A stretch of DNA of 64,000 bases from Dehalococcoidia bacterium UBA5760 (GTDB taxonomy: Bacteria; Chloroflexota; Dehalococcoidia; Dehalococcoidales; UBA5760): contig DIFA01000019.1 in the NCBI GenBank assembly GCA_002418895.1, positions 62,001-126,000 on the forward strand, in the 5' to 3' direction. The position numbers and the translations under genes were made by a program. Shown here piece by piece: positions 26,073-33,751 of the stretch. Position 1 is the stretch's first letter. The number at the start of each line of letters is the position of its first letter. The notes under the pieces are model-generated. The model searched no databases, was not told the origin of the DNA, and was given only the letters and a program-made list of their open reading frames with translations.

Positions 26073-28643
26073 ATGAAACATACCTGGCACAACCTGATCG
26101 CGTGTCTCGGAACAGACGGTACTGATGAGAGCCGCTTTAATAGCGGCACCAGTGGTTACCGGGGAGCAATAGAGGTATGCTGGCTGGTGATCATCTTCCT
26201 TGTTCCCGTCTTCTTTAACCCTCTGGGTCACCAGCAGTTTGACTTCGTCAAAACCCTGCTTCTTCAAGCGCTCGTCATTACTATGTTCGGACTCTGGCTG
26301 GCCAACCGAATAAAATGTCAATCTTACCACCAGCATATCAACTGGAAGGCTCTTATCGATTCACCCCTCAAAATATCCATCCTGGTATTCGGACTCATGT
26401 TTATTATCTCGACCGCGGCCTCTATTACCCCCGAAATAAGCTTCTGGGGAACCTGGCAAAGGGGTAGCGGCGGGCTATCTACCCTGTTATGCTGGATAAC
26501 ATTCTGCTTCATCCTGACTCATCAAATCCGATCCCGCACTCAGTTAATGAGAATTCTATACACGCTGCTTCTTGCTTCGGCGGTAGTATCAGTAGTTGGG
26601 ATAATGCAACACTATGTTCCGGCGATAAGCGCTCTGTTTGGGTGGCCGGCCACAACCAGGGTCTTTGCCACCATTGGTAACCCGTTGTTCCTGAGCAACT
26701 TTCTTGCCATGACCATACCGCTTAATCTGGCACTGCAAATCTATGCGTTTCGACAGAGGGGGCAGAGGTCTCCAGGAAACAATGCGCCGTCAGTAGCATT
26801 AAGTGTTCTGCTCGCCCTTCAATTCTGGTGTCTCTTGCTGGCCCAGTATTCGGTTACCATCCTGGCGTTTATTATCGGTGCTGTCAGCTTTATCGCCCTT
26901 CTGGGCTTTGTGGAAAGGAGAAAACCCCTTCTCATAACTGGCAGTACCGCCCTCATCGGCATTACTGTAATGGCTATAGTTGTGGCAGGGCCGCTATTGG
27001 TAACCGGGAACGATGAGACATCGCCCGGTTATGATAGCAATGTACTAATATCCGATGATCTGGGACTTACCACTATCAAATACCGTGCCGAATACTGGCG
27101 TGCAGCAGCCGATATCGTATACCGAACCCCTGAAGTTCCGTTTACCGGAAACAGTCCGGCCACGATAAGAAGATTTATTGGCTACGGTCCGGAAACATTC
27201 ATCCTGGTAGCCCAGCAGTACCCTTTTCAGGAAACGATTAATCACTATATCTCGCAAAGGACCGGCGCCCTGTCTATCGACCGGCCCCACAACCACTATT
27301 TGTACCTGGCCACCACCATCGGAGTATTGGGGCTGGCTGCGTTTATTGCCATCCTGGTCATCTATTTTCACAACATGTTCCACTTTCTAGCGCAGACCGC
27401 CCGCGATAACGAGCGGCTAATCATTATTGCCCTGATCGCCGCGATGGTTCAGTATACAATCAACAACATATTTAACACCGTTTCAATAACGACCGAACTC
27501 CTTTTCTGGCTGCTGCTGGGACTGACACCGCTGATGGGGAGAATGGTATCGAGAAATCAGCAGCGGTCAGTCGCGCACAACGGTGAAGAAATCCCTCAAC
27601 AGCAAAATGGTACCGGCATAGGGATCCGGGTTAAATACAGCAGAGTCATCTCGATAGTATCGATTGCCTTGCTGGTTTTTATCGCCGCCGGGGTGACCAT
27701 CAGGCCCTTCCTGGCAGATATGGAATTTCAGAAGGCGAAAAAGTTCGAGATGGTTAACAGCGAGCTCACGATTTTCGCCTACAATCAGACCGTACGACTG
27801 GAGCCCAGGTACCCCGAATACTGGAGCAATATGGGCGCATACATTTTTAATAATGCTGTCGCCGCTCCAACCGACGCCGTAAGAGATAGACTGGTTGACT
27901 TCAGTATTGAAACCTATCAGCAGGCGCTGGCTAGGGAGCCTTACCTGGCCTTCCGCAACTATTCCGTAGCAGATATGTACTGCTACCGGGCATACTGCGG
28001 CTCAGCGGATAAATGGCCCAGGGCGCTTGAACTGTACGACAGAGCAGCTCAGCTTTCACCCTGGAACCCGGTTATTCTGAATAAGTGGGCATTAGCGCTG
28101 ATCCTCAAGGGAGACCTCGGTGCTGCTCGAAACAAGCTCGAGCAATCGGCGATGACCTACCCGGAATGGGTGGAAACCGGCTTTATTACCAGCCTCCTGA
28201 TACTCAGGGAAGGAGAGAATTACGCGGCTGCCGATAGCCTGGTTACTATCATAGAACAGCACCCGGAGAGGCTGAGCAAGCTCGCAGATACCTGCTTCAC
28301 TCTGTATCTATACGACCTCGTAGTTCCGGTTCACAATGCCGTTCAAGAATACAAGTGCAATAATCCCCACGAATGGGCGCCTCATGCCATACAGGGAATC
28401 ACCTGTTTCTTCTCCGGCCACCCAGAGCACAGCATCGTTGAATTTGATACCGCTATGCATCTCGTCCCAGAAGATGAGGCCGGCAATATTTTTAGCGTTG
28501 CACTCGACCTGGCCAGGGAAAGCCGGCACTTTGAGACCCTGCTCGCCGATTTAGCTCCCGCCTGGCGGACTAAGCTCTCCCATAGTCCTGGAGCGAACCG
28601 GTGGCTCAGAGAGCTTGACGAACTGGCAAAAGACGACTTATGA
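26073..28643 (+). CDS. O-antigen ligase/Wzy-like membrane protein with TPR C-terminus
   Basis: The 856-residue polytopic protein has about a dozen transmembrane helices from 35 to 480, including the Wzy_C/WaaL family segment with YGPETF and the extracytoplasmic RPHNHYLYLATTIGVLGLAAF. After a last helix near 530-550 comes an alpha-helical domain of about 300 residues with TPR-like repeats (LEPRYPEYWSNMG, ELYDRAAQLSPWNPVILNKW). Such proteins ligate or polymerise glycans on the outer face of the membrane; in pilus loci they can glycosylate pilins (PilO/PglL type). It lies between pilus genes and the major pilin, so glycan transfer to pilin is a fair hypothesis. Codon use matches its neighbours. 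Confidence 0.8.
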   Translation: MKHTWHNLIACLGTDGTDESRFNSGTSGYRGAIEVCWLVIIFLVPVFFNPLGHQQFDFVKTLLLQALVITMFGLWLANRIKCQSYHQHINWKALIDSPLKISILVFGLMFIISTAASITPEISFWGTWQRGSGGLSTLLCWITFCFILTHQIRSRTQLMRILYTLLLASAVVSVVGIMQHYVPAISALFGWPATTRVFATIGNPLFLSNFLAMTIPLNLALQIYAFRQRGQRSPGNNAPSVALSVLLALQFWCLLLAQYSVTILAFIIGAVSFIALLGFVERRKPLLITGSTALIGITVMAIVVAGPLLVTGNDETSPGYDSNVLISDDLGLTTIKYRAEYWRAAADIVYRTPEVPFTGNSPATIRRFIGYGPETFILVAQQYPFQETINHYISQRTGALSIDRPHNHYLYLATTIGVLGLAAFIAILVIYFHNMFHFLAQTARDNERLIIIALIAAMVQYTINNIFNTVSITTELLFWLLLGLTPLMGRMVSRNQQRSVAHNGEEIPQQQNGTGIGIRVKYSRVISIVSIALLVFIAAGVTIRPFLADMEFQKAKKFEMVNSELTIFAYNQTVRLEPRYPEYWSNMGAYIFNNAVAAPTDAVRDRLVDFSIETYQQALAREPYLAFRNYSVADMYCYRAYCGSADKWPRALELYDRAAQLSPWNPVILNKWALALILKGDLGAARNKLEQSAMTYPEWVETGFITSLLILREGENYAAADSLVTIIEQHPERLSKLADTCFTLYLYDLVVPVHNAVQEYKCNNPHEWAPHAIQGITCFFSGHPEHSIVEFDTAMHLVPEDEAGNIFSVALDLARESRHFETLLADLAPAWRTKLSHSPGANRWLRELDELAKDDL

Positions 28644-28707
28644 AAAATACAGCATATAGGTCTTTACTAAGGCCAGCTTGATAGGGCAAAGCCTTTAAAG
28701 ATAAAAC

Positions 28708-28745
28708 AGCCCACCGGAAGAATTCAAGCAATCTTCCGATGGGCT
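28708..28745. terminator. Bidirectional terminator between the Wzy/TPR gene and the pilin gene
   Basis: A 14-base stem with one mismatch (AGCCCACCGGAAGA against TCTTCCGATGGGCT) and a 10-base loop. On the minus strand it is followed by TGTTTTATCTTT, on the plus strand by TTCCTTTATT. It lies between the convergent 3' ends of the two genes and can serve both. Confidence 0.8.
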
Positions 28746-28788
28746 TTCCTTTATTACTTCATTTATTAATTAAGCTAACTCAGACGCT

Positions 28789-29181
28789 TTAGGCTTCAGC
28801 TCCCTGCGTCACGGTACCGCTAGAATCCCAGGAATATGTCCAATTTGTGTTGGTCTGCAGGTACGGGCCAATCCAGGCTTCTGTAGGTATCTGGCTACTA
28901 GGAGTGAGCTGTATAGCCGATTGTGCAGTTACCGTAGCAGTTTTTGCATCAGTCATAGCGGCAACCATCGCCGTCTGTACAATGGAAAGCTCAGTTGTGG
29001 CCGCCTCAGTCTGCCCCCTGCCAATCAAGCCGGTGAACCGGGGTATGACCACCGCCGCCAGGACGCCCAGGATAGCCACTACTATCAGCAGCTCCATCAG
29101 GGTAAAGCCCTTCTGACCGCGGTGGAGCTTCTTAGTAAAGCTCAGCTCGAACCCCCCTATCCGCTTTATCAATCCCTTCAT
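28789..29181 (-). CDS. pilA: Type IV major pilin (PilA-like)
   Basis: The 130-residue prepilin has a long 25-residue basic leader ending in QKG and the mature N-terminus FTLMELLIVVAILGVLAAVVIPRF with Glu5. The short C-terminal domain (about 75 residues, ending SWDSSGTVTQGAEA) has no cysteines and is rich in Thr and Ala, giving a small pilin of about 105 residues after cleavage. A near-perfect Shine-Dalgarno TAAGGAGGT, a sigma70 promoter and a strong terminator as a single-gene unit fit high-level expression of a major subunit. Confidence 0.88.
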   Translation of the reverse strand: MKGLIKRIGGFELSFTKKLHRGQKGFTLMELLIVVAILGVLAAVVIPRFTGLIGRGQTEAATTELSIVQTAMVAAMTDAKTATVTAQSAIQLTPSSQIPTEAWIGPYLQTNTNWTYSWDSSGTVTQGAEA

Positions 29182-29272
29182 CTTTTATTACCTCCTTACG
29201 ATTTTCAATTATTATATATTATATTAACTTTATGATGAAGTTTGTATAACTAAGGTCACTTAAAACTAGCTT

Positions 29273-29301
29273 AGCATATCAAAAATAGAGGTACAAGTCA
29301 A
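29273..29301 (-). promoter_or_regulatory. Promoter of the major pilin gene
   Basis: Minus-strand TTGACT, 17-base spacer, TATGCT. The predicted transcription start is about 85 bases before the pilin ATG. Confidence 0.65.
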
Positions 29302-29553
29302 TCACTCGTTAGGGATAGTAATATCGTATCATTTCTACGAGTGCTTCAATCCGGTACTTCCTGCTATATAAACAGATATAAAAGCTCACCAAGTAGTCCC
29401 GGAATGCTCCAACTACTGAAATAGACTACTATCCTATACTAAACCGCACATTATACCACAAAAGCACAAATCATACAACAAAAAGCGTAAAAACCGGGCT
29501 AATTCATGACAGCAGCCGGAGCAAACCGGCGACCAATCATCCGAGTTATCCAT

Positions 29554-29582
29554 TTGACTATATCGTCCGAAACATCCAGAAT
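29554..29582 (+). promoter_or_regulatory. Candidate promoter of pilD
   Basis: TTGACT, 17-base spacer, CAGAAT. The predicted transcription start is about 4 bases before the pilD ATG, and there is no Shine-Dalgarno there, again pointing to a leaderless mRNA. Confidence 0.45.
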
Positions 29583-29592
29583 ATAGAGCGAT

Positions 29593-30357
29593 ATGGACGC
29601 TATCGGCATCGCCATCTTTACAGTACTGGGGGCTGTCATCGCCAGCTTCCTCAACGTCTGCATCGACCGCCTGCCCGCCCGGCAGTCGATAATCTCTCCC
29701 CCGTCCCACTGTCCGTTCTGCCGGCACCGCCTGGCGGTAAAAGACCTCGTCCCTATACTGAGCTACCTTGCGCTGCGCGGCCGCTGCCGCTACTGCCGGG
29801 CGGCTATTCCCCGGCGCATCCTCTGGCTGGAGATTGCCAACGCCGCTCTCTTCGGCTACCTCTACAGCCAGTACGGCGCCTCTGCCGAGTTGGCCGTAAT
29901 CGCCTCTTACTGCTGCCTGTTTATCGTGATTATGGTAATTGACCTCGAACAGGGCCTGATCCCCAACCGTATCGTCTACCCCGCCATGATAGCCGCTGTG
30001 ATCGTCAGCGTTTTCCTACCCGGGCTGGCCGTCGTACCCGGTATCAAGTATGCCGCCATCGGCGGCGGCATCGGCTTCGGGCTGGCGCTGCTGGTGGCCG
30101 TCTTGTCGCGGGGCGGCATGGGCTTCGGCGACGTCAAGATGGCAGCCCTGATGGGCCTTGTTATCGGATACCCGATGATATTCTTTACCCTGATCCTGAG
30201 CGCAATAATCGGCGGTGTGGTAGCCCTGGTCCTGCTAATCACCAAAAAAAAGAAGCGCAGGGAAGGCATCCCCTTCGGCCCCATCCTCTCCATAGCAACC
30301 ATCGTTACCCTGCTCTGGGGAGGCAGCATCCTCAACTGGTACCTGGGTCTATTCTAG
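29593..30357 (+). CDS. pilD: Prepilin peptidase / N-methyltransferase
   Basis: The 254-residue polytopic membrane enzyme cleaves prepilin leaders after Gly and methylates the new N-terminus. The N-terminal ASFLNVCIDRLP and the four zinc cysteines Cys40, Cys43, Cys65 and Cys68 mark the methyltransferase half. The two catalytic aspartates are Asp117 (VIDLEQGLIPN) and Asp180 (GFGDVKM). Eight or so hydrophobic helices are visible. All prepilin-like proteins in the window are likely substrates. Divergent from the major pilin gene. Confidence 0.96.
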   Translation: MDAIGIAIFTVLGAVIASFLNVCIDRLPARQSIISPPSHCPFCRHRLAVKDLVPILSYLALRGRCRYCRAAIPRRILWLEIANAALFGYLYSQYGASAELAVIASYCCLFIVIMVIDLEQGLIPNRIVYPAMIAAVIVSVFLPGLAVVPGIKYAAIGGGIGFGLALLVAVLSRGGMGFGDVKMAALMGLVIGYPMIFFTLILSAIIGGVVALVLLITKKKKRREGIPFGPILSIATIVTLLWGGSILNWYLGLF

Positions 30358-30492
30358 TCTCTCGTATTCCATATCCAATCATTATCCTTCTCTCCACAGC
30401 CTCTCTGCCTCTCAACATAGCAAGCAGTGAATAAAGTGCAATTCACCGACCGCTGAAATACCCCCTTGACAGGGTGTAGTATAATAGTACTA

Positions 30493-30508
30493 GCTCAATA
30501 GTATGAGC
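30493..30508. promoter_or_regulatory. Inverted repeat upstream of the winged-helix gene
   Basis: GCTCA and TGAGC flank six bases. It lies about 25-40 bases before the start codon and just after TTGACA (30466-30471) and TATAAT (30480-30485), which are only 8 bases apart and thus do not form a normal promoter. A possible self-regulatory operator. Confidence 0.3.
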
Positions 30509-30531
30509 CAATACGTTGGGGTAATCTAGTA

Positions 30532-30804
30532 ATGGAACGGCGAAGGTCCAGTATCGAAGTAATAGCCGATATGCTCCGTCTCGGTGAAGCCGGCAAGACG
30601 GAAATAATGTACAGCGCCAACATGAGCTACTTCCAGCTGCAGAAGTACCTCAAGTTCCTGCTGGAGCTGAAGCTAATCGATAGGGTAATGATCGGCAACC
30701 CGGTGGTCACCTACAGGGTAACCAGGAAAGGATTGAAGCTGCTGCGGCATATCGACAACATCCTGGAGATACTCGAGTTTAAGGAAAAGGATGACTTCCA
30801 GTAA
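30532..30804 (+). CDS. Archaeal-type winged-helix DNA-binding protein
   Basis: The 90-residue protein resembles the HTH_45 winged-helix family common in archaea: RRSSIEVIADMLRLGEAGKT, then EIMYSANMSYFQLQKYLKFL and a wing with VTYRVTRKGLKLL followed by a C-terminal helix. It binds DNA, probably as a dimer. It lies 22 bases upstream of another small regulator-like protein. Its presence in a bacterium may reflect old transfer from archaea; such genes are, however, known in Chloroflexi. Confidence 0.8.
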   Translation: MERRRSSIEVIADMLRLGEAGKTEIMYSANMSYFQLQKYLKFLLELKLIDRVMIGNPVVTYRVTRKGLKLLRHIDNILEILEFKEKDDFQ

Positions 30805-30826
30805 CATCAAACGAAGGAGCTAATCT

Positions 30827-31198
30827 ATGTCTGAAAAAAGAATGCTGATACTGCCGGCGGAGCTCGTTGATAAGATCGACGAAAACCGTGGCGACGTGGG
30901 CCGGGCGGAATTTATCGAGTTCCTCATCAGCGGCCAGCTGAAGGAGGAAAGCAAGGAAGCCAGGCATACCGGCAAAGCGGAAAGCTATGTCACTAAAGAG
31001 GAGCTGCGCTCCATAGAGCAGGACATCAAGAAGCTGCTACGGAGTTTCATCGACTTCTTCGTTAATTACGGACTGGAGATCGGTAAACAATCACCCCGGG
31101 CCGAGTTTGAAGAGCTTATCGGCAAACTGCAGGGACTGGAAAATGACCTGAACTCTGATAACGATAACGAGAAGAAGGCAACCATCAAGTGGAAGTAG
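30827..31198 (+). CDS. Small putative ribbon-helix-helix-like protein
   Basis: The 123-residue protein begins with MSEKRMLILPAELVDKIDE and continues GDVGRAEFIEFLISGQL, which fits a ribbon-helix-helix N-terminus (one beta strand, two helices). The remainder is a charged helical region with DIKKLLRSFIDFFVNYGLE. No membrane segment. It is co-oriented with the winged-helix gene, with an AAGGAG Shine-Dalgarno, and followed by a strong terminator, so the two form a small regulatory operon. Function not assigned. Confidence 0.65.
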   Translation: MSEKRMLILPAELVDKIDENRGDVGRAEFIEFLISGQLKEESKEARHTGKAESYVTKEELRSIEQDIKKLLRSFIDFFVNYGLEIGKQSPRAEFEELIGKLQGLENDLNSDNDNEKKATIKWK

Positions 31199-31237
31199 CC
31201 CGTTAGCAAGCTCCCGGCTCGGGACAAGCCGGCTGCG

Positions 31238-31272
31238 GCCTCTCTCTTATTAGTAAGGAGAGAGGCTTTTTT
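31238..31272 (+). terminator. Rho-independent terminator of the small-regulator operon
   Basis: GCCTCTCTC and GAGAGAGGC form a perfect 9-base stem with an 11-base loop, followed by TTTTTT. Confidence 0.9.
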
Positions 31273-31389
31273 ATTACCATCTTTTTTACCGCCGGGGAAT
31301 AGAACATTGTTCTAGAACAAGATACCTTCCCATATCGGCGATTCTCTGCAATAGTTATTGGCGAATAGTTATTGAAGAGGGAAGGTATC

Positions 31390-33684
31390 ATGCTCTATAT
31401 CATCCTGGGAATAGTCGGTTTTACGGTGATACACCTCTTCGACCTTGTCTCGCTGAAGAGGATTCCCCGGGCCAAACCTGTCATCTGGGCAGCGGGCAGC
31501 GGTCTGCTGGTCTACTCGCTGGTGATGATATGTCTGGCCCCGGAGAAGCTGCTACTACCGCCCTGGCTGACCTGGCTGGGCTGGGGAATGCTGGCACTAT
31601 CCCTGCCCCTGTTAATACAATCGCTTTTCGTCGGCCTCCCCTTCCGCAAAACATACCTCACCACCGGCGTCGGCGACCGGCTGATAACAACCGGAATGTA
31701 TTCCCTTACCCGTCACCCGGGGGTTATCTGGTTCACCATCCTGATGCTGGCCCTGATACCGGTAGCGGGCTCGAGGCTGCTGCTGCTGGCCGCACCGGTT
31801 TTCATTGCGCTGGACATCCTGCTGGTGATTATTCAGGACAAATTCGTCTTCGGCAGAATGTTCGACGAATACGAAAGCTACCGGCGGCAGACGCCGATGC
31901 TGCTCCCAACTCGGAGCAGCCTGCACACTTTCCTGCAATCCCTGCGAAAAAATGAACCAATAAGCAATCACGGAGGTTACACAATGAGCAAAGAAGCAGA
32001 ACTTATCGTTCAGGGTAAGAACGAAGAGCTATGGCAGCGGTGCTGCGGTTTCATCGACCTGAGCCTGGCGGAATGCATGAGCATCCAGCGGCGACTGCTG
32101 CTGGAACAGATAGGACTGCTGAAAAAGTGCAAGCTGGGCAGGAGCATCATGCGCCGGGCAAACCCCGAGACCGTGGATGAGTTCCGCCAGCAGGTACCGC
32201 TGACCACCTATTCCGATTATGAGCCGTTTCTCCTCACCCGGAATGAGAGCGCCTTGCCGGCGAAAACGCTCTTCTGGCAGCACACTTCGGGCAGGTCCGG
32301 TGAATACCCCTTCAAGTGGGCGCCCGTCACCACCCGGCAGTTCGAAGAAATACAGGCGCTGCTGTTCGGCTGTCTGGCCTTCTCCAGCTGCAAGGAAAAA
32401 GGTGAGATAGCCTACCGCAGAAAGGACAAGTTTCTCTATGCGCTCGCCCCGCCGCCCTACACCACCGGCTCGCTGATACACTACGCCCCCAACGAGGTCT
32501 TTGACTTCCTGCCTCCGGTCAAGGCAGTGGAGGGCATGTCCTTCGAGGACCGCATACGCCTCGGTTTCCAGATGGCGCTATCGGATGGAGTAGACCTTTT
32601 CTTCGCCCTATCCAGCGTAATAGTAGCCCTCGGCGACCGATTCAGCCAGGGAAACGGCGACCTTGATCTGAGAACACTGCTGGGCAAACCGAAGACCCTG
32701 CTCAGGCTGCTCAAGGGCGTTATGAAAAGCAAGTTAGCCCGCCGGCCGATGCTGCCCCGGGATGTCTGGAAATTGAAAGGCTTGATCGGGACCGGTTCCG
32801 ACAGCTCCGTATTCCGGGAAAAAATAAAGGAGATGTGGGGCAGATATCCCCTGGATGTCTACGGAGGCACCGAGGGCATTATTATGGCGACCCAGACCTG
32901 GGACTATCAGGGATTGAGCTTCGTTCCCCACACCAACTTCCTCGAGTTCATTCCCGAGGACGAGAGCCTGAAAGCCAAAGCCGATCCCCTCTACCAGCCG
33001 AAGACGGTGCTGCTGGATGAGGTCGAGGCAGGGGAGAACTACGAGCTGGTAATTACCAGCTTCCACGGCGGTCCCTTTGTCAGATATAAGCTGGGCGATA
33101 TGATCCGGATCACCGCGCTGCGTAACGAACGGCTCAATATCGACATCCCCCAGATGGAATACTACGCACGCATTGATAATATGATCGACATCGCCGGATT
33201 TACCCGGTTAACGGAAAGGGTTATCTCGCAGGCGATAGAGAATACCGGCCTGGACTACGAGGACTGGACAGTACGCAAGGAACTGAGAGCCAAACCGGTA
33301 CTGCACCTCTACCTGGAGCTTAAGGAGAACGGACACGTTACCGAAGAAGAGGTTGCCGTCTCCGTCCACGAGAAGCTCAAAGAACTGGACGCTCCATACG
33401 CCGACCTGGAAACGTTCATCGGACTGAGACCGCTGGAGGTCACGCTGCTACCCGAGAATACCTTCAGAAGCTATATGATCCGGCAGCAAGCTGCCGGTGC
33501 CGACCTGGCCCACCTCAAGCCGCCGCATGTCAACCTCTCTGACAGCATCATAGACTCCCTGATCAACGGACCTCTGGCAGAACCGGTAGCGCAGGAAGAG
33601 GACTACGAAGAGACGGTTAAACGCTACCAGATGAACCGCAGGAGACGCCAGCGCCAGCCGGCAGCCACCAAAACAAACAAATGA
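31390..33684 (+). CDS. Fusion of a membrane isoprenylcysteine-methyltransferase-like domain with a GH3-family acyl-adenylating enzyme
   Basis: About 764 residues. Residues 1-175 hold four to five transmembrane helices and a C-terminal YSLTRHPGVIWFTILMLAL and EYESYRRQTPMLLP pattern, as in NnrU/ICMT/PEMT membrane methyltransferases. From about residue 199 (MSKEAELIV) a GH3-auxin-responsive-promoter-like domain follows: FWQHTSGRSGEYPFKW (ATP loop), MWGRYPLDVYGGTEGI, and GPFVRYKLGDMIRIT. Plant GH3 enzymes join carboxylic acids to amino acids through acyl-adenylates; the bacterial substrate is unknown. The start ATG has GAGGGAAGG upstream. An internal ATG at 31984 has its own GGAGG. A ketosynthase gene follows. 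Confidence 0.82.
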   Translation: MLYIILGIVGFTVIHLFDLVSLKRIPRAKPVIWAAGSGLLVYSLVMICLAPEKLLLPPWLTWLGWGMLALSLPLLIQSLFVGLPFRKTYLTTGVGDRLITTGMYSLTRHPGVIWFTILMLALIPVAGSRLLLLAAPVFIALDILLVIIQDKFVFGRMFDEYESYRRQTPMLLPTRSSLHTFLQSLRKNEPISNHGGYTMSKEAELIVQGKNEELWQRCCGFIDLSLAECMSIQRRLLLEQIGLLKKCKLGRSIMRRANPETVDEFRQQVPLTTYSDYEPFLLTRNESALPAKTLFWQHTSGRSGEYPFKWAPVTTRQFEEIQALLFGCLAFSSCKEKGEIAYRRKDKFLYALAPPPYTTGSLIHYAPNEVFDFLPPVKAVEGMSFEDRIRLGFQMALSDGVDLFFALSSVIVALGDRFSQGNGDLDLRTLLGKPKTLLRLLKGVMKSKLARRPMLPRDVWKLKGLIGTGSDSSVFREKIKEMWGRYPLDVYGGTEGIIMATQTWDYQGLSFVPHTNFLEFIPEDESLKAKADPLYQPKTVLLDEVEAGENYELVITSFHGGPFVRYKLGDMIRITALRNERLNIDIPQMEYYARIDNMIDIAGFTRLTERVISQAIENTGLDYEDWTVRKELRAKPVLHLYLELKENGHVTEEEVAVSVHEKLKELDAPYADLETFIGLRPLEVTLLPENTFRSYMIRQQAAGADLAHLKPPHVNLSDSIIDSLINGPLAEPVAQEEDYEETVKRYQMNRRRRQRQPAATKTNK

Positions 33685-33751
33685 TAGGGGATGGAATATA
33701 CCGGTCACTGAGATATCAAAATAGGCAGTAATCTAAGAGAGGTAATTCAAA

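Larger units (their letters stand above)
29182..29592. other. Divergent intergenic region between pilA and pilD
   Basis: About 410 A/T-rich bases without a gene. It contains the pilA promoter (29273-29301, minus) with an 85-base leader carrying the strong Shine-Dalgarno, and the pilD promoter candidate (29554-29582, plus). The stretch 29302-29550 between them shows no other clear element. Confidence 0.6.

Noticed and set aside
30466..30485. TTGACA...TATAAT as a promoter of the winged-helix gene
   Set aside because: The boxes are only 8 bases apart, which RNA polymerase with sigma70 cannot use; kept only as part of a regulatory region.
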